Shown here piece after piece: positions 11,437 through 22,400 of a DNA stretch of 64,000 bases. A program made the position numbers and the translations under genes. Source of the DNA: Cenococcum geophilum 1.58 (Eukaryota; Ascomycota; Dothideomycetes; Gloniales; Gloniaceae); NCBI GenBank assembly GCA_001692895.1, contig KV748181.1:2051640-2115639 (forward strand), in the 5' to 3' direction. The notes under the pieces are model-generated. The model did not search any database. It saw nothing but the letters and a program-made list of their open reading frames with translations, and was not told the DNA's origin. How positions within the stretch are numbered: the stretch's first letter is position 1; the number at the start of each line of letters is the position of its first letter.

Positions 11437-14400
11437 TTAGTAGATGGTGAATTCTATAACTTTTACCATACCAAAAGGAAACCCTAATACAGCGAGATTC
11501 TCCTGAAACGCTGAACAAGACGGCCGATACTCTAGAGGGAGCCAAAGTAGCTTTGTTTTTATTAAGGTAATCCAATTATCCTTAATAAAAAGGGTAGTAT
11601 TGCGATTTAGTTGAGCCACCTGTAGATTAGCATCGATTCGAAGGAACCCACTGTTAGTGACAAGATACAGGCCATTGTTAGAAAACGCCAAGGTAGAAGC
11701 GAAAGTATCCTTAAGCGTCTGTGTCGTAGCGCCAGTCGCTGCATCCCACAACCGTACAGTGTCGTCGCGCGAGGCCGATGCGACCAGCTTGCCATCTGGC
11801 GAGAAGACGACCGCATTGATCGTGCGGGCATGGCCCTTGAGCGTCTGTGTCGTGGCGCCAGTCGCTGCATCCCACAACCGTACAGTGCCGTCGCGCGAGG
11901 CCGATGCGACCAGCTTGCCGTCTGGCGAGAAGACGACCGCATTGATCGAGCCGGTATGGCCCTCGAGCGTCTGTGTCGTGACGCCAGTCGCTGCATCCCA
12001 TAACCGTACAGTGCGGTCGTCCGAGGCCGATGCGACCAGCTTGCCGTCTGGCGAGAAGACGACCGCATTGATCGAGCCGGTATGGCCCTCGAGCGTCTGT
12101 GTCGTGACGCCAGTCGCTGCATCCCATAACCGTATAGTGCCGTCGCGCGAGGCCGATGCGACCAGCTCGCAGTGATGTCAGCGGTTAGGTTAGGTTACAA
12201 AAATGAGGCCAAAACCGATCCAAAATTCGGATTTAGGCTACTAACCGGTTATGTAACCGGTTAAACCAGATCAACCGGATAAAATATATAGATTTTGGAG
12301 TAATATAGTGTATAAAGCGGTAAAGGTGCTTAAGGAAGGTACGGAGGAGTTGTATAAAGTAATGAAATAGTATATAGAGATCCTATAAAGCTTGCAGGAC
12401 GTCAGCAGTGATATTAGCGATCAATAAGCAAATTAGAACGTCGTACTTACTATCGCGAGTCTTGGCACGGTGTTAAACGACGATTAGTCGTCAATTATAA
12501 AACAATAAGGGCAGTATATGGGCAGTAATAAGGGTAACGCGATAAGGGTAGTAGTAAGGGTAGTAATAATAAAGGCGACGCGTTATGGGCAACGTGATAT
12601 AGGCGACGCGATAGGGATAACGCGGTTAGGAATAACCACCTTAACTTTATTAACTCCATTAAATTAACTACATCTAATCGATCTGATTATCTATAAAGCC
12701 TCGAACGGATTAACTCGGGCGTTGCTACACGGCAATTTTAAGCCAATAGACGAGGCTTGGCTCCCTTAGGTGACGTTCGCCCTTACCTAAATTCTTACCA
12801 CTAAGGCCTTACTGGTTCCTGGTTACCTGGTTATCGCTAAAGCTTCAGAACCGATCCAGATTAAGCCAATAAAATCGTCTAACCGGTTAGGCTTTGAATT
12901 TTGGTATAACCGAACCGATCCAATAAAGTAACCTAACCAGTGACATCACTGCCAGCTCGCCGTCTGGCGAGAAGACGACCGCATTGATCGAGCCGGTATG
13001 GCCCTTAAGTGTCTGTGTCGTGGCGCCAGTCGCTGCATCCCACAACCGTACAGTGCCGTCGCCCGAGGCCGATGTGACCAGCTTGCCGTCTGGCGAGAAG
13101 ACGACCGCAGTGATTGAGTCGGTATGGCCCTCGAGCGTCTGCACCAGCGCGCTCCACTCTACTATTTGCGGACATGTCTTTATCCAATTAACTATTTCTC
13201 CCTTAAACTGCTTGCGAACTTGGCTCTTCTGCGGTGCAAATGCTAGTGCACAGTAATATATTTGAAGGGGCGCTTCCTTAATAATCGATCGGTTATACTA
13301 GAGGAATCGCTTGGTGTTATAGAGGAATGCATGCAGATTGCAATTATCCTTAAACTAGGATTATCTGAGTAGTTGTGTGTTTTAATGGATTAGAGATATA
13401 ACTTACATTAACTATAGACTGTAGTGCTCCTATAGCACGAACCCCTTCTGAGCTCTGTCTAATCTAGCTAAGGGACTCCACCCAGTGGAGTAGATGGTCC
13501 CGTAAGAAGTAATGCACTCTATCACCGTTATAGAGCTGATATTTACTGCGCTGGAGATGATCGACCTAGTACCTACAAGCGTACTGAAGCTCTGCCGGAA
13601 GATAACGCGTAAGACTCTTGGGTGGGACTTGTGCTACTCTAGCGCCTAGATCCCCTAAGCCACAGATATCTCTTTGGAGCTTCTGGGACATAAGCTGTAT
13701 GCAGTAATTTACTAGCGCTTTATGCGCCTTCTTTTCATCGATCCAGAAGTGCATATTACGGCATCTCTGCGAGCTAAGGAGGAAATCGCGTAATGAAGGA
13801 TGGTGGAGTCGCACTGGTACGGCTGGGTTCTTTGGGATATCCAAGATCGAGTGGAGTCCTCCTAGTATGCCGCCAACCTTCTGTTTATGCATATGTAGCA
13901 TTTGGGCAAGGGAGGGAGCAGGAAGTGGTAAAAAGAGCGTAATAATAGCCCCAAGGGCTTCCCTTAATATTTTATAAGCCTTGTCTTTCTTGCGCTGCTT
14001 TAGATGAGCGCTAATAGAGTTATTAAGAACTTTAGTGTAGATATTGTTTAGCTCTTCTTCGGGTTTAATGTCGGATCCGTCCCCCTTAAGGATATCTAAC
14101 AACCGATCTGGACCGCAAAGGTTACCACCCTTATTAATAAACCTACACGCAGTTGCTGCCTAGATAAAGAGACCTGCCGCCTTCTTTACTAGATGCCTAA
14201 TAGCTTCCTCTCCTGGCTAATACTTATTAAGGGCATATTTCCGCCGAATAACTGTAAGGGAGTGCTGCAGAAAAGTGGAAATATCACCATTAATAATAGA
14301 TTGTGATATGTCGTGAAGTATAAAATCCTAATAATTCTGGTTGGGGATGAGTGAAAACCCATATCGGATAGGTATGTCAGGCCTGCTTGTAATAAGCACC

Positions 14401-15150
14401 CGAAAACAGAGTCCCCCAAAGCGCTGGAAATTGCTTAATAGGTAAAGTACCTGTCTTACGTTACTCTCCTTCTCGCACTCGTCTAGTGCATCGACCATAA
14501 TAAGCAAAGGGGCCTAAAACGAGCCAGCTCCTAGCTTAGATAGTGGTTGCAAAATAAGCTGATTCTATTGGTCCTTTAGGGTCCTGCTGCTAATACTTTC
14601 GTCGTTTAATATCGCCTTAACGAGTAAAGACTTAAAGGCGGCATATCTTTGCGCCAGCTGTGTAGCAATAGTGCCAACAAACTTCCCCGTATCGCTTCCG
14701 TCCCTACTACCTCTTAAGAAGAAAAAGCTGGCCATAAAACATCTTTTGTTGTAATATTCTCGGGCTATCGTGCGAGTGATAGTGGACTTTCCTGTTTCTG
14801 CCCAGCCGCTCAGCCAAAAGATGTATCGCTCGTCATCTTCATTAGCCCATGTCCGTATTTGCTGGAGGACTTGAACTCGAGTATTAGGAAGGCACTGAGG
14901 GTGGTCGTCTTTTCCAAGAGCATTAAAGGCTGCTTAGGGAGCGGCAGCTAGCCGCAGTAAGGGGTCGGGTTTATTACTTGGATAGTTGTACTGGTGTTCT
15001 AACCTTGCATTAGGGTCGAATTGCTTGCGTAATGGAGTGGGCAGCATACCGATCTTAACGTCCCGCCCAGCTTGGTTGTTAACAGGCCCTTGATTATCAA
15101 AATGAGCTATAGTTAGTTTAGCCCAACTTGCAGAGACTATTGCGTGAGTA
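11437..15150 (-). pseudogene. NACHT-WD40 NLR-type gene, broken
   Basis: Reading leftward from about 15.1 kb, a linker (VNNQAGRDVKIG) is followed by a NACHT NTPase with a P-loop (GWAETGKST, about 14800), a Walker-B region (MVDALDECE, about 14480) and ITSRPDIP (about 14380). Next comes the helical region usual after NACHT in fungal NLRs (13566-14102; RLHHPSLRDFLL, FWIDEKKAHKAL), then an array of 42-residue WD40 repeats (13145 to about 11700), and a closing WLPLEYRPSCSA segment. Such proteins sense non-self or damage and trigger cell death. A 782-bp hAT-type insert (12170-12951) splits the second WD40 repeat, and there are several other breaks. The true N-terminus is not recognisable. It is divergent from the SesB-like relic at 15467. 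The WD40 units are nearly identical, as in the polymorphic HNWD family. Confidence 0.85.
12170..12951. mobile_element. Non-autonomous hAT-type element (782 bp) inside the WD40 array
   Basis: The termini are inverted repeats, CAGTGATGTCAGCGGTTAGG on the left and CAGTGATGTCACTGGTTAGG as the reverse complement of the right end. They are flanked by a perfect 8-bp duplication CCAGCTCG (12162-12169, 12952-12959). The size of the duplication and the CAG start fit hAT. No transposase is encoded; the inside has short purine-rich direct repeats (GGGTAGTAGTAAGGGTAGTA-like, about 12500-12620). Its ends differ from the 3-kb hAT at 8130, so it belongs to another hAT group. Removing it restores an unbroken WD40 repeat at the duplication. 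Confidence 0.88.
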
Positions 15151-15466
15151 TGATGGTCTTATTTCTTCGTGGTGCACTAACACGACCGGTAGCAAAGGCT
15201 GGCCCCGCCAAGGCTCACTTGCATCTCACTTTGCCAATTTCGGAACTGCACAACTGAGAGATTTCATTTAGTGTGCTTTGCCCCTCCCTTAAGTCGAGAT
15301 GGAGAACTTAGTGGTTTCCCGCTTTAGATGATACTCTTCTATAATTCAGCTTTAGTATAGCGCTACGTAAAGATGCCAAAATATGGCCTGGTAACGTTGT
15401 ATACCGCTGTTAAGCCTAAAGCCGAGTTCGTCCACCTAAGACTTGTCGCAACCGTCTGCTTACTAC

Positions 15467-16740
15467 CGCGGAATCTAGCATTGTCTTCGTCCATGGCTTG
15501 CGGGGTCATCGAGAGAAGACCTAGATGAAAGATAGATATCTTTGGCCAAGAGACTTCCTCGCAGCCGACCTTAAGAATAGTCGAATCATGAGCTTTGGTT
15601 ACGACTCCAACATTATATATTCGGACACTGCGGAGGTCACACAAGGCAGTCTGGAGAGCGACGCACGAAGCCTCTGCGCTTTGCTTAGTGCTGAGCGAAG
15701 CACGCCAGATAGTGTACACCCCACGTTCCCACCTGAGTATCCCTTGACCCGTTAGGGCGAGCAGAGGGGAAGGCCCGTGCGCGAACACCAGAATCAGAAC
15801 AACGCGTAGAATTCAACCATCAAATACACCACCACCATGCCTTCTAATCACGCTAGACTTAATGCAGATCTTGTTCGGAAGACTCAATGTAAGATTCCCC
15901 CAAATAAAACGGCGAAAACCCCCCCCCCCGAAGCCTTAGCCACTCTCCGAATTTTGTATTCCTAAGCACGGCTACCGAATCCCACTGATTTGATTGGTGG
16001 GCTCTTATCGATAACCTGCGTGCCCAAGTTAACGGGTTAAGGGATATCTTAAAACCTAACGAAATGTTGGCCATAGAAAGATCAACCCATCATTCTAGTG
16101 GCACACAGTCTCGGCGGTCTAGTTTGTACAGAAGCTATTGTTCTCGGCGAGCGAAACGCAACTGGAGACAGTGTGCAAAGCATCGCTAAACGCGTTAATG
16201 GCATTGTCTTTCTTGGTACACCATTTGCCGGTTTAAACTTGGCGAAGTGGGGCGATATTATCCGAGCGATCTTTAATGTTGTTCGCAAAACCGATTAAAC
16301 AACGCTGAAAACTCTAAAAGAAAACTCTTATGATTTAAAAGAACTGGGAATAACATTTCTAGAGACTATAAGGAAACGGAATAACACGACGGGGAGGGTT
16401 AGGATTGTGTTCTTCTACGAAACGCTTCCCACCCATGGTGTGATGGTAAGCGACTGGTATATCCATACACCTTAAGCTTTGCCCTTACCTACTCTTCTAG
16501 GTTGTTAAAGAAAAATCTGCCTCGTACCCTGGCATTGGAGAGACTATCCCTCTATGATGCAACCATGTCGATATCTGCAAGTTTGCCTCTAATAACGACA
16601 ATGGGTATAAGGTTGTGAAGGAGAAAATTGTTAAGATGATGCAGGGCTGCCAAGAGGATAACCGTAAAGGAGTAAGAAAGCATCTTATATACTATAGAAA
16701 TAGAAAGCTGATGGGTATTCTAGTCTGGCGATACCATCTT
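15467..16740 (+). pseudogene. SesB-like serine esterase (alpha/beta hydrolase) relic
   Basis: The 5' part (15467 to about 15700) gives SSIVFVHGLRGHREKT, then WPRDFLAADLKNSRIMSFGY, the N-terminal pattern of SesB-like hydrolases. The 3' part (16077 onward) continues with PIILVAHSLGGLVC, holding the nucleophile-elbow GHSLGG-type motif with AHSLGG, then GIVFLGTPFAG, the usual oxyanion-side strand. An intron (16446-16500) precedes a C-terminal part with NHVDICKFASNND. A 309-bp piggyBac-type MITE (15738-16046) separates the two halves, just before a good branch site (CTAACG) and CATAG acceptor (16076), so it probably landed in an intron. Other breaks exist. SesB-like domains act as cell-death effectors in fungal NLR systems, either fused to the NLR or encoded beside it. 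Here it is head to head with the NLR relic. Confidence 0.72.
15738..16046 (+). mobile_element. piggyBac-derived MITE (309 bp) with a transposase N-terminal remnant
   Basis: The ends are TATCCCTTGACCCGTTAG on the left and, reverse-complemented, TATCCCTTAACCCGTTAACT on the right. From 15773 it repeats the 5' leader of the intact element at 17013 (GGCCCGTGCGCGAACACCA). From an ATG at 15838 it encodes MPSNHARLNADL and KIPPNKTAKTPPP, the counterpart of MGRNRVSNDVDF and VIPPNRKAKQPPP at the start of the intact transposase. It is thus an internally deleted copy of a sister subfamily. It lies in the SesB-like relic. Confidence 0.85.
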
Positions 16741-16984
16741 TCATAACTATAACAAAGTGATTAATTAAGCAGGGCGGGATATGAACATAGGCAGTCAGAG
16801 TTTTCAGTTTTGAGGAGAGGAAACAGCTGAGATATGTCTTGGGAGTGATGTTAGATGAATAATTATGCCCATTCGCCTGTCTCATATATCCCATCCAAAT
16901 ATTATCGTTAAATTACGTGGAGAAGTTCAACTACGAACAAGAGAAGCGCTAATAAAGAGCACCGAGACCTCGCGCCGACACTTC

Positions 16985-19224
16985 TATCCCATAAGCTGGT
17001 GGAGGCCACCTCGAAATGTGGCCCGTGCGCGAACACCAAAATATTGACAATCGGCCCAACTAAATACACCAACAAAGCTTCATAAGCCAAAATACAACGA
17101 CTATGGGCCGCAATCGTGTTTCTAATGATGTGGATTTTGTCCAACCTGATCAATACGTTATTCCACCAAACAGGAAGGCAAAGCAGCCGCCGCCCGACCC
17201 AAAACCTCTACCCCATTTCGAGCCTCTACACATTGAAAGTCCGTACATTGGTGGAGCGCCCAATCTTCCACCCGATGTCAATCCTACCGATCCCTATGCC
17301 TTATTTAGGCTTATATTTACGGAGGAGTTGCTTAAGGAGCTTGTTGCTCATACAAATGAGTATGCAAAGCTTCATCCGATAAAAAAGAAGAATGCGATAA
17401 AAATTCGCCCATGGACCAACACGACGACGACAGAGCTCTTGGCGTATTTTGCAGTGATAATTCATATGGGCATACACATAGAACCTGACATTGCTGATTA
17501 CTGGAAGCAGACCCGGCGGCAGGGGACGAAGCATTTTCTGGTTTATGAGCATATATCGTTAGTGCGCTTTCAGCAACTTGATCGAATGCTTCATATATTA
17601 AAACCAAAGCCTACCGACGATCCTAGGAAGGAAGACCCGTTCGACAAGGTAGCTACACTTAGCGAGCACGTACGCCAGCGCTTTCGACTATTTTGGAAGC
17701 CTGGAACCCACCTTGCTGTCGATGAGATGATTACACGATTTACTGGGCGCGCATTCGAGCCAGTCAATATACCGAGCAAACCAACGCCCGAGGGCTTCAA
17801 AATATGGGCTCTAGCCAATGAGGGCTACATATTAGACTGGCTGTTCCATGCCAAAGGCGACAAGAAAGGCCCTATTGATTTGGATACATACTGGACAAAA
17901 GAGGAACACTTTTCAAAGACGCAGGCAGTGGTGCTAGATCTCCTCATGCAGGAAGATGAGGTAACTGGGCAGCGCTACATTCAGCCAAATAAGCACATTG
18001 TTTGGCTAGATAATCTGTTTATAAGTGTTAAGCTTTTATCTCGGCTTCGTGACGAAGGGATTGGAGTAGCAGGAACCGTACGAACGACCAAGACAAGACG
18101 TGAGGTTATCGATGAGGATTTTAGCCCTACTGTAGGGCCAAGGAAATATACACCAAAATCGACCCTCCTGAGCAGATCGACAACTCGCTGGCGGAGCTTA
18201 AATTAACCTACAACAGCCAAATTACATGGGGCAAACTCTATGGGGCGCTCTCAAAGGACGGTACCGTAATGCAGTTCGCTTGGAAGGACGCCAATGTAGT
18301 GCTTTTTATGAGCACTGTATCAAATGGTAAGATTCTTACCTCAGGATGAGACTCTAGTACTAATGACGTCATGCATCGCCAGGTCGAGTTCAAGTTAATC
18401 GATTGCGACGACGTCCTGCCACAACTGCCACAGGCGCTGCACAGACTCGAAAGGTCTTCGGGGACCAAGCTGTAAAGGAGCTATCGATACCAGAGTTCAT
18501 TGACATGTATAATCACTTTATGGGAGGGGTTGATCGGGCGGATCAACTGAGGTCATATTATAACACCCAGCGGGTGCATAATAAGTCTTGGAAACCTCTG
18601 TGGCACTTCCTCATCGATATAAGCCTTGTAAACTGCTACAAGCTATCATCCCAATCCTCCCCTGGCCACTGGCCCACTCACAGCGCCCATAAAGCCTTTC
18701 GATTAGAGCTTATCGAGTCGCTATTTAATCACTCAGTAAGGCTTGCAAAACAGAAGAAGCCACCTGCTACAATGGAGGACAAGGATATACATAAGGCACC
18801 GGCTGAGGAGCATGGGCAAGGACCTGTTCTACTGTTCAGGAACCACAGAGGCTGCGCAGCTTGCATCGCAGCCGGTAGGAAGTCGAGCAATACTAAACAC
18901 CCAAAGAAGCCTCTTATGGAGCTTTCAATAAACACCATAAAGAAGCCTCGCGATAGTAAGGATTGGAAGAGACCTAAGCGTCCTCCAAGGACTAGAAACG
19001 GCTGCCCTCTATGTAAAATACCGCTCTGTACGAAAGGAACCTGCTGGCAGGAACACCTTAATCAAATACCGTGAATATAGCATTAAATATATACATTTTT
19101 CGGGAGATATTAAGCTTCAAAATCGCGATCAATCTGAAGCTTTATTACGATAATACGGAAGACGATTTGGGAGGATCTAATTGGCTCGGTTAAAAGTGGC
19201 CTCAATCCACCAGCTTATGGGATA
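16985..19224 (+). mobile_element. Complete piggyBac-type element, not RIP-degraded
   Basis: A 2240-bp element bounded by inverted repeats TATCCCATAAGCTGGTGGA (left 16985, right end at 19224). The repeat continues with AGGCCAC after a 3-bp indel. It carries one transposase gene (17103-19074). No TTAA lies at either junction; the only shared flank is TA, inseparable from the TATCCC/GGGATA ends. Base composition is normal, in contrast to the LINE that starts 200 bp further right. It is the likely source of movement for the three defective relatives (1-340, 15738-16046, 33333-33480), although their repeat sequences form a slightly different subgroup. Confidence 0.85.
17103..19074 (+). CDS. piggyBac transposase (DDE_Tnp_1_7), apparently intact, three exons
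   Basis: Cut-and-paste transposase. Exons 17103-18131, 18176-18326 and 18383-19074 join in frame to 623 residues with no stop. Intron 2 (56 nt) has GTAAGA, a TACTAATGAC branch site and CCAG. Intron 1 (44 nt, GTAGGG...GCAG) is short and lacks an obvious branch site, so a frameshift there cannot be excluded, but removing it restores SPT-IDNSLAELKLTYNSQITW, the family pattern. The catalytic acidic residues are visible: D207 in LAVDEMITRF, D303 in VWLDNLFIS, and D444/D447 in NHFMGGVDRADQLRS. The C-terminus has a cysteine-rich zinc-binding segment (GCAACIAAG, then GCPLCKIPLCTKGTC). The start ATG at 17103 is supported by alignment with the MITE copy's N-terminus. It is the only mobile-element gene in the window with an open frame. 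Confidence 0.85.
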
Positions 19225-19360
19225 GTCGAGTAATTTGCCACCGTGCAGGGCGAAGCTTCTGGAATCCTCTAGATTAGTGATAAGATGGCTAGTAACAGAG
19301 CTATCTTTAAGCTAAAAGACTTGCTATGCTTCGGTTTTAAGGGAGGCGGACAAACACCCT

Positions 19361-19407
19361 AATCACGCTAGCAGGGAGGGTGGCCAACCTACTCTGGCCA
19401 CACCCTT
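19361..19407 (+). repeat. 47-bp GC-rich block preceding a LINE 5' end (copy B)
   Basis: AATCACGCTAGCAGGGAGGG with a variable middle and GGCCACACCCTT at the end, immediately followed by the 5' copy of the LINE target duplication (19408-19419). It is the same length as the block at 7150-7196. Confidence 0.7.
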
Positions 19408-22400
19408 GTTAAGGTCTACGACCCCCTTATACCCTCCCTACAATCCTATGGCCAGATACGTGGGCTGCAAGATCTCGGACATTCTTTTAATTAAATCCTA
19501 GTCTTTCGTTTAGCTAGTTCCCGCTACAAGGCGGCCCCTGCGGCCCACTGAACGAAGCCCCGGAGCCCCAATAGCTGCTTTGACCCCTGAACGCGTATCA
19601 GCAACACCACCTCTGGACCCACCAGCAGCTCCACTAAAACATACAAAGAAACCAAGCGCGAAGGTATAAGAGGCCTAGCAGTCACTAAGGACACGAGCCT
19701 AAATATCAGCATAGTTTAAATAGCAGATAACTGCACTATAAACTAGACTATAAGCTATATAGCATATACTGCCTCCATTCCCTATAGTAAGAGTCTCTAC
19801 CTCACCTAAATATAAAGGGGGAGGTATTAACCGTAATAAATTTTATCAACTTATTAAAAGCCTTAAAGAAACTATAGTATAGTAGAGTAACATTATTATA
19901 AACTAGAATAGCATTATTAAGAGTATTAGAAATAACCTTATAGACATTAAATTAGAATAGTAAAGCCTTAAAAAGCAAAACGCCGAACTCTAAAAGGCTA
20001 TCTGGTCCTTATAAGCGCAACTAAACACTCCCTTAGCTTTAACACAATTATAGGCATTAGTAGTAGCTAGTAGAGGTATAGTAGGGTTAGAGATAACCTT
20101 ACTATAAATAATAAGCGCTAGGAACCCTAAGGAACCTAATTAGTAGCTAGTAATAGACGTTAGCTAAATAGGTTTAAAGGTAATAGAGAGGGTAGCTACT
20201 ACTAAAGTAGTAAAGTAAACCATTGTATAAGGTATAAAGGATATTAAGGGGCTTATAGGAGCTATACTTAAGGACTTCTGTATATAGCAAATAAGCAATA
20301 GCGCAAGCATTATTAGATTCTTGGTAGAAAAAGATAAAGAAGCTATATTTAGGCAGACGACTACTTAATAGCTTAAACTGTATATCCCTAGCGCAAGGCT
20401 TATTAGACCTAAATAGTATATAGTTAAGGCGGACTAGGTTAAAGTACCTTTAGCGATAGATATTAATAGCGGAAAAGTAAGTAAGTTAGCTATAGAGCGC
20501 TTTAGGGTAGAAAATAGTATAGAGGTATATATAATAAGATAGCTGGGATAACTAAGGCCGCGCGGCTAGTACGTGTCGGTAATTGTTAAAGTAGCAATAA
20601 AGGAGGATATAGAGAAGCTGCTTACGTCGGACAATATATTATTTAGGGGAGGCGCGATTATTATATTACTATTTAAGGAGCGACGCACCCTTATAGCATG
20701 CTATAAATGTAGAAGGTTTAGATATAGGGCTAGAGACTATATATAACCTAATACGTGCGAAATATATAGGCGGGAAGGCTATCTTTAGTGTGAGACGGTT
20801 AATCTATACTGCGTAAACTGCTAGGGTCCTTACTAAGCCTTATACTATAAATACCTAGTATATAGGAAAGAGATGGACAGGATTCTTATACGACAGCGCT
20901 ATAAATAAAGAACTTTAGATCCTCTAGGCAAATATAAAGAAGTGTAGGGAAGCGTAGTATGCGCTATATAATAATAAAGCGCTAGCGGACTTCCACTTTA
21001 TTTTAGGCTAGGAGCCTTACTGCTTTCTCTTAGATAGGGAAGTGGTACTAGCTAGCTTAAACCCCTAGTAGATAAGGTTTATCCTAATAGGCAGGCAGCA
21101 GCGGTATCCCCTAGTTAGGTTATATATCTGGGTATCTAGAGAGCTAGCAGCTACATAGCTATAGGTAGATTTAGCAGATATTACGGCGGTAGTAGCGTAT
21201 GTCGGCCAAAGGAGACTTATAATTGTGTCGGTATATATTCTAGATAGATATTTAAGGAGAACTAAGGAAGAGAACCTAGAGGAGCTCTCTAGCAGGCTAG
21301 AGATAATTAATGGTCTAATTTAGGGTGAACTATTGCGCGACCTATATACCGAGGTGGTAATTATAGGCGACTTTAATCGGCACAATCTGCTATAGGGAGG
21401 AAGTTATATTAGTACCATATTAACGCAGAAAGAAAGCGCGCTAATTATTAACTTTATGGCGGACCGGTTACTTTAGAGCCTACTTTTAGTGGGAGTACTT
21501 ATATTTAAGAGTAACATAGGGCGAATATTAATGATTAACCTTATACTTGTAACCCCGGGCCTAGCGAGTAAACTAGTAAAGTGCGCTATCTGGGAGTATA
21601 AGTACGGGTTAGACTATAGAGCTATCTATACTAGCTTCTAGGTTGATATAGATACGTAGGAGAGCTAGGAGAGGCTGCTTATTAAGAATGCGAACTAGGA
21701 CAAGATTTAAAAAGATATAGAGCGATAAAAAGAGATGGGATTCCCTTTAGAAAATATAGACGAAATAGTTAACTGCCTTAATAGGTGGGTTAATAAAGCC
21801 CTTAAAGCACACTGCTAGCGGGCTAAGCTATTACTATATATAAAAAGATAGTAAAACAAAGACCTTATAACGCTAAGGAAGTTATATATATACTAGAGGA
21901 ACAGAAATAGTACGATGCGGAGGTAAGGAAGGGACGACCCTAAACTACGTAATATTGCAGCAAGAGTAAAAAAGCTCTTCTATAGGACTATTTGGCGATA
22001 TAAAAAGCTCCATTAGGACGAATTCCTCGGTAACAGTGATAATATATAAAAAGTATCAAAATACCTTAATCCACAGGCTATAACCGCGTTCGCTAGAATA
22101 CTGTTAATTAAGAAGGCTAGAGAATAGGGAGAGGTCGTTATAGAGAACTATAATATTGTAAGAGAACTACTCTAGGCATTCTTTCCGGTCCTACCGCTAT
22201 ACGAATAAGAAGAGGAAGCTATAACTAGCTATAACTAATTACTATAGGAGCCTATCGCTAAATATAAGGTTAAGGTAGCTGTATTTAGGGCTAGCCTAAA
22301 TAAGGCTTTAAGAAGGGACGGCCTACTAGCTAGGGTATAGCGAGAGATATAGCCCGTACTAAGCGGTAAGATTATCACTTTCTTTACCAAATTACTTAAG

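Noticed and set aside
11607-12175. Long overlapping open frames on both strands in the WD40 array
   Set aside because: They are repeat-driven shadows of the 126-bp WD40 units; only the frame giving [14 protein letters not shown] and RLWDAATG is real.
18132-18382. Frameshifts inactivating the piggyBac transposase
   Set aside because: Two GT...AG segments (18132-18175, 18327-18382) restore the frame and family motifs; the second has a perfect branch site. Introns explain the breaks better.
16985-19224. Canonical TTAA duplication for the piggyBac elements
   Set aside because: No TTAA flanks the intact copy, and the TTAA in the other ends is enclosed by conserved TATCCC/GGGATA, so it is inside the element.
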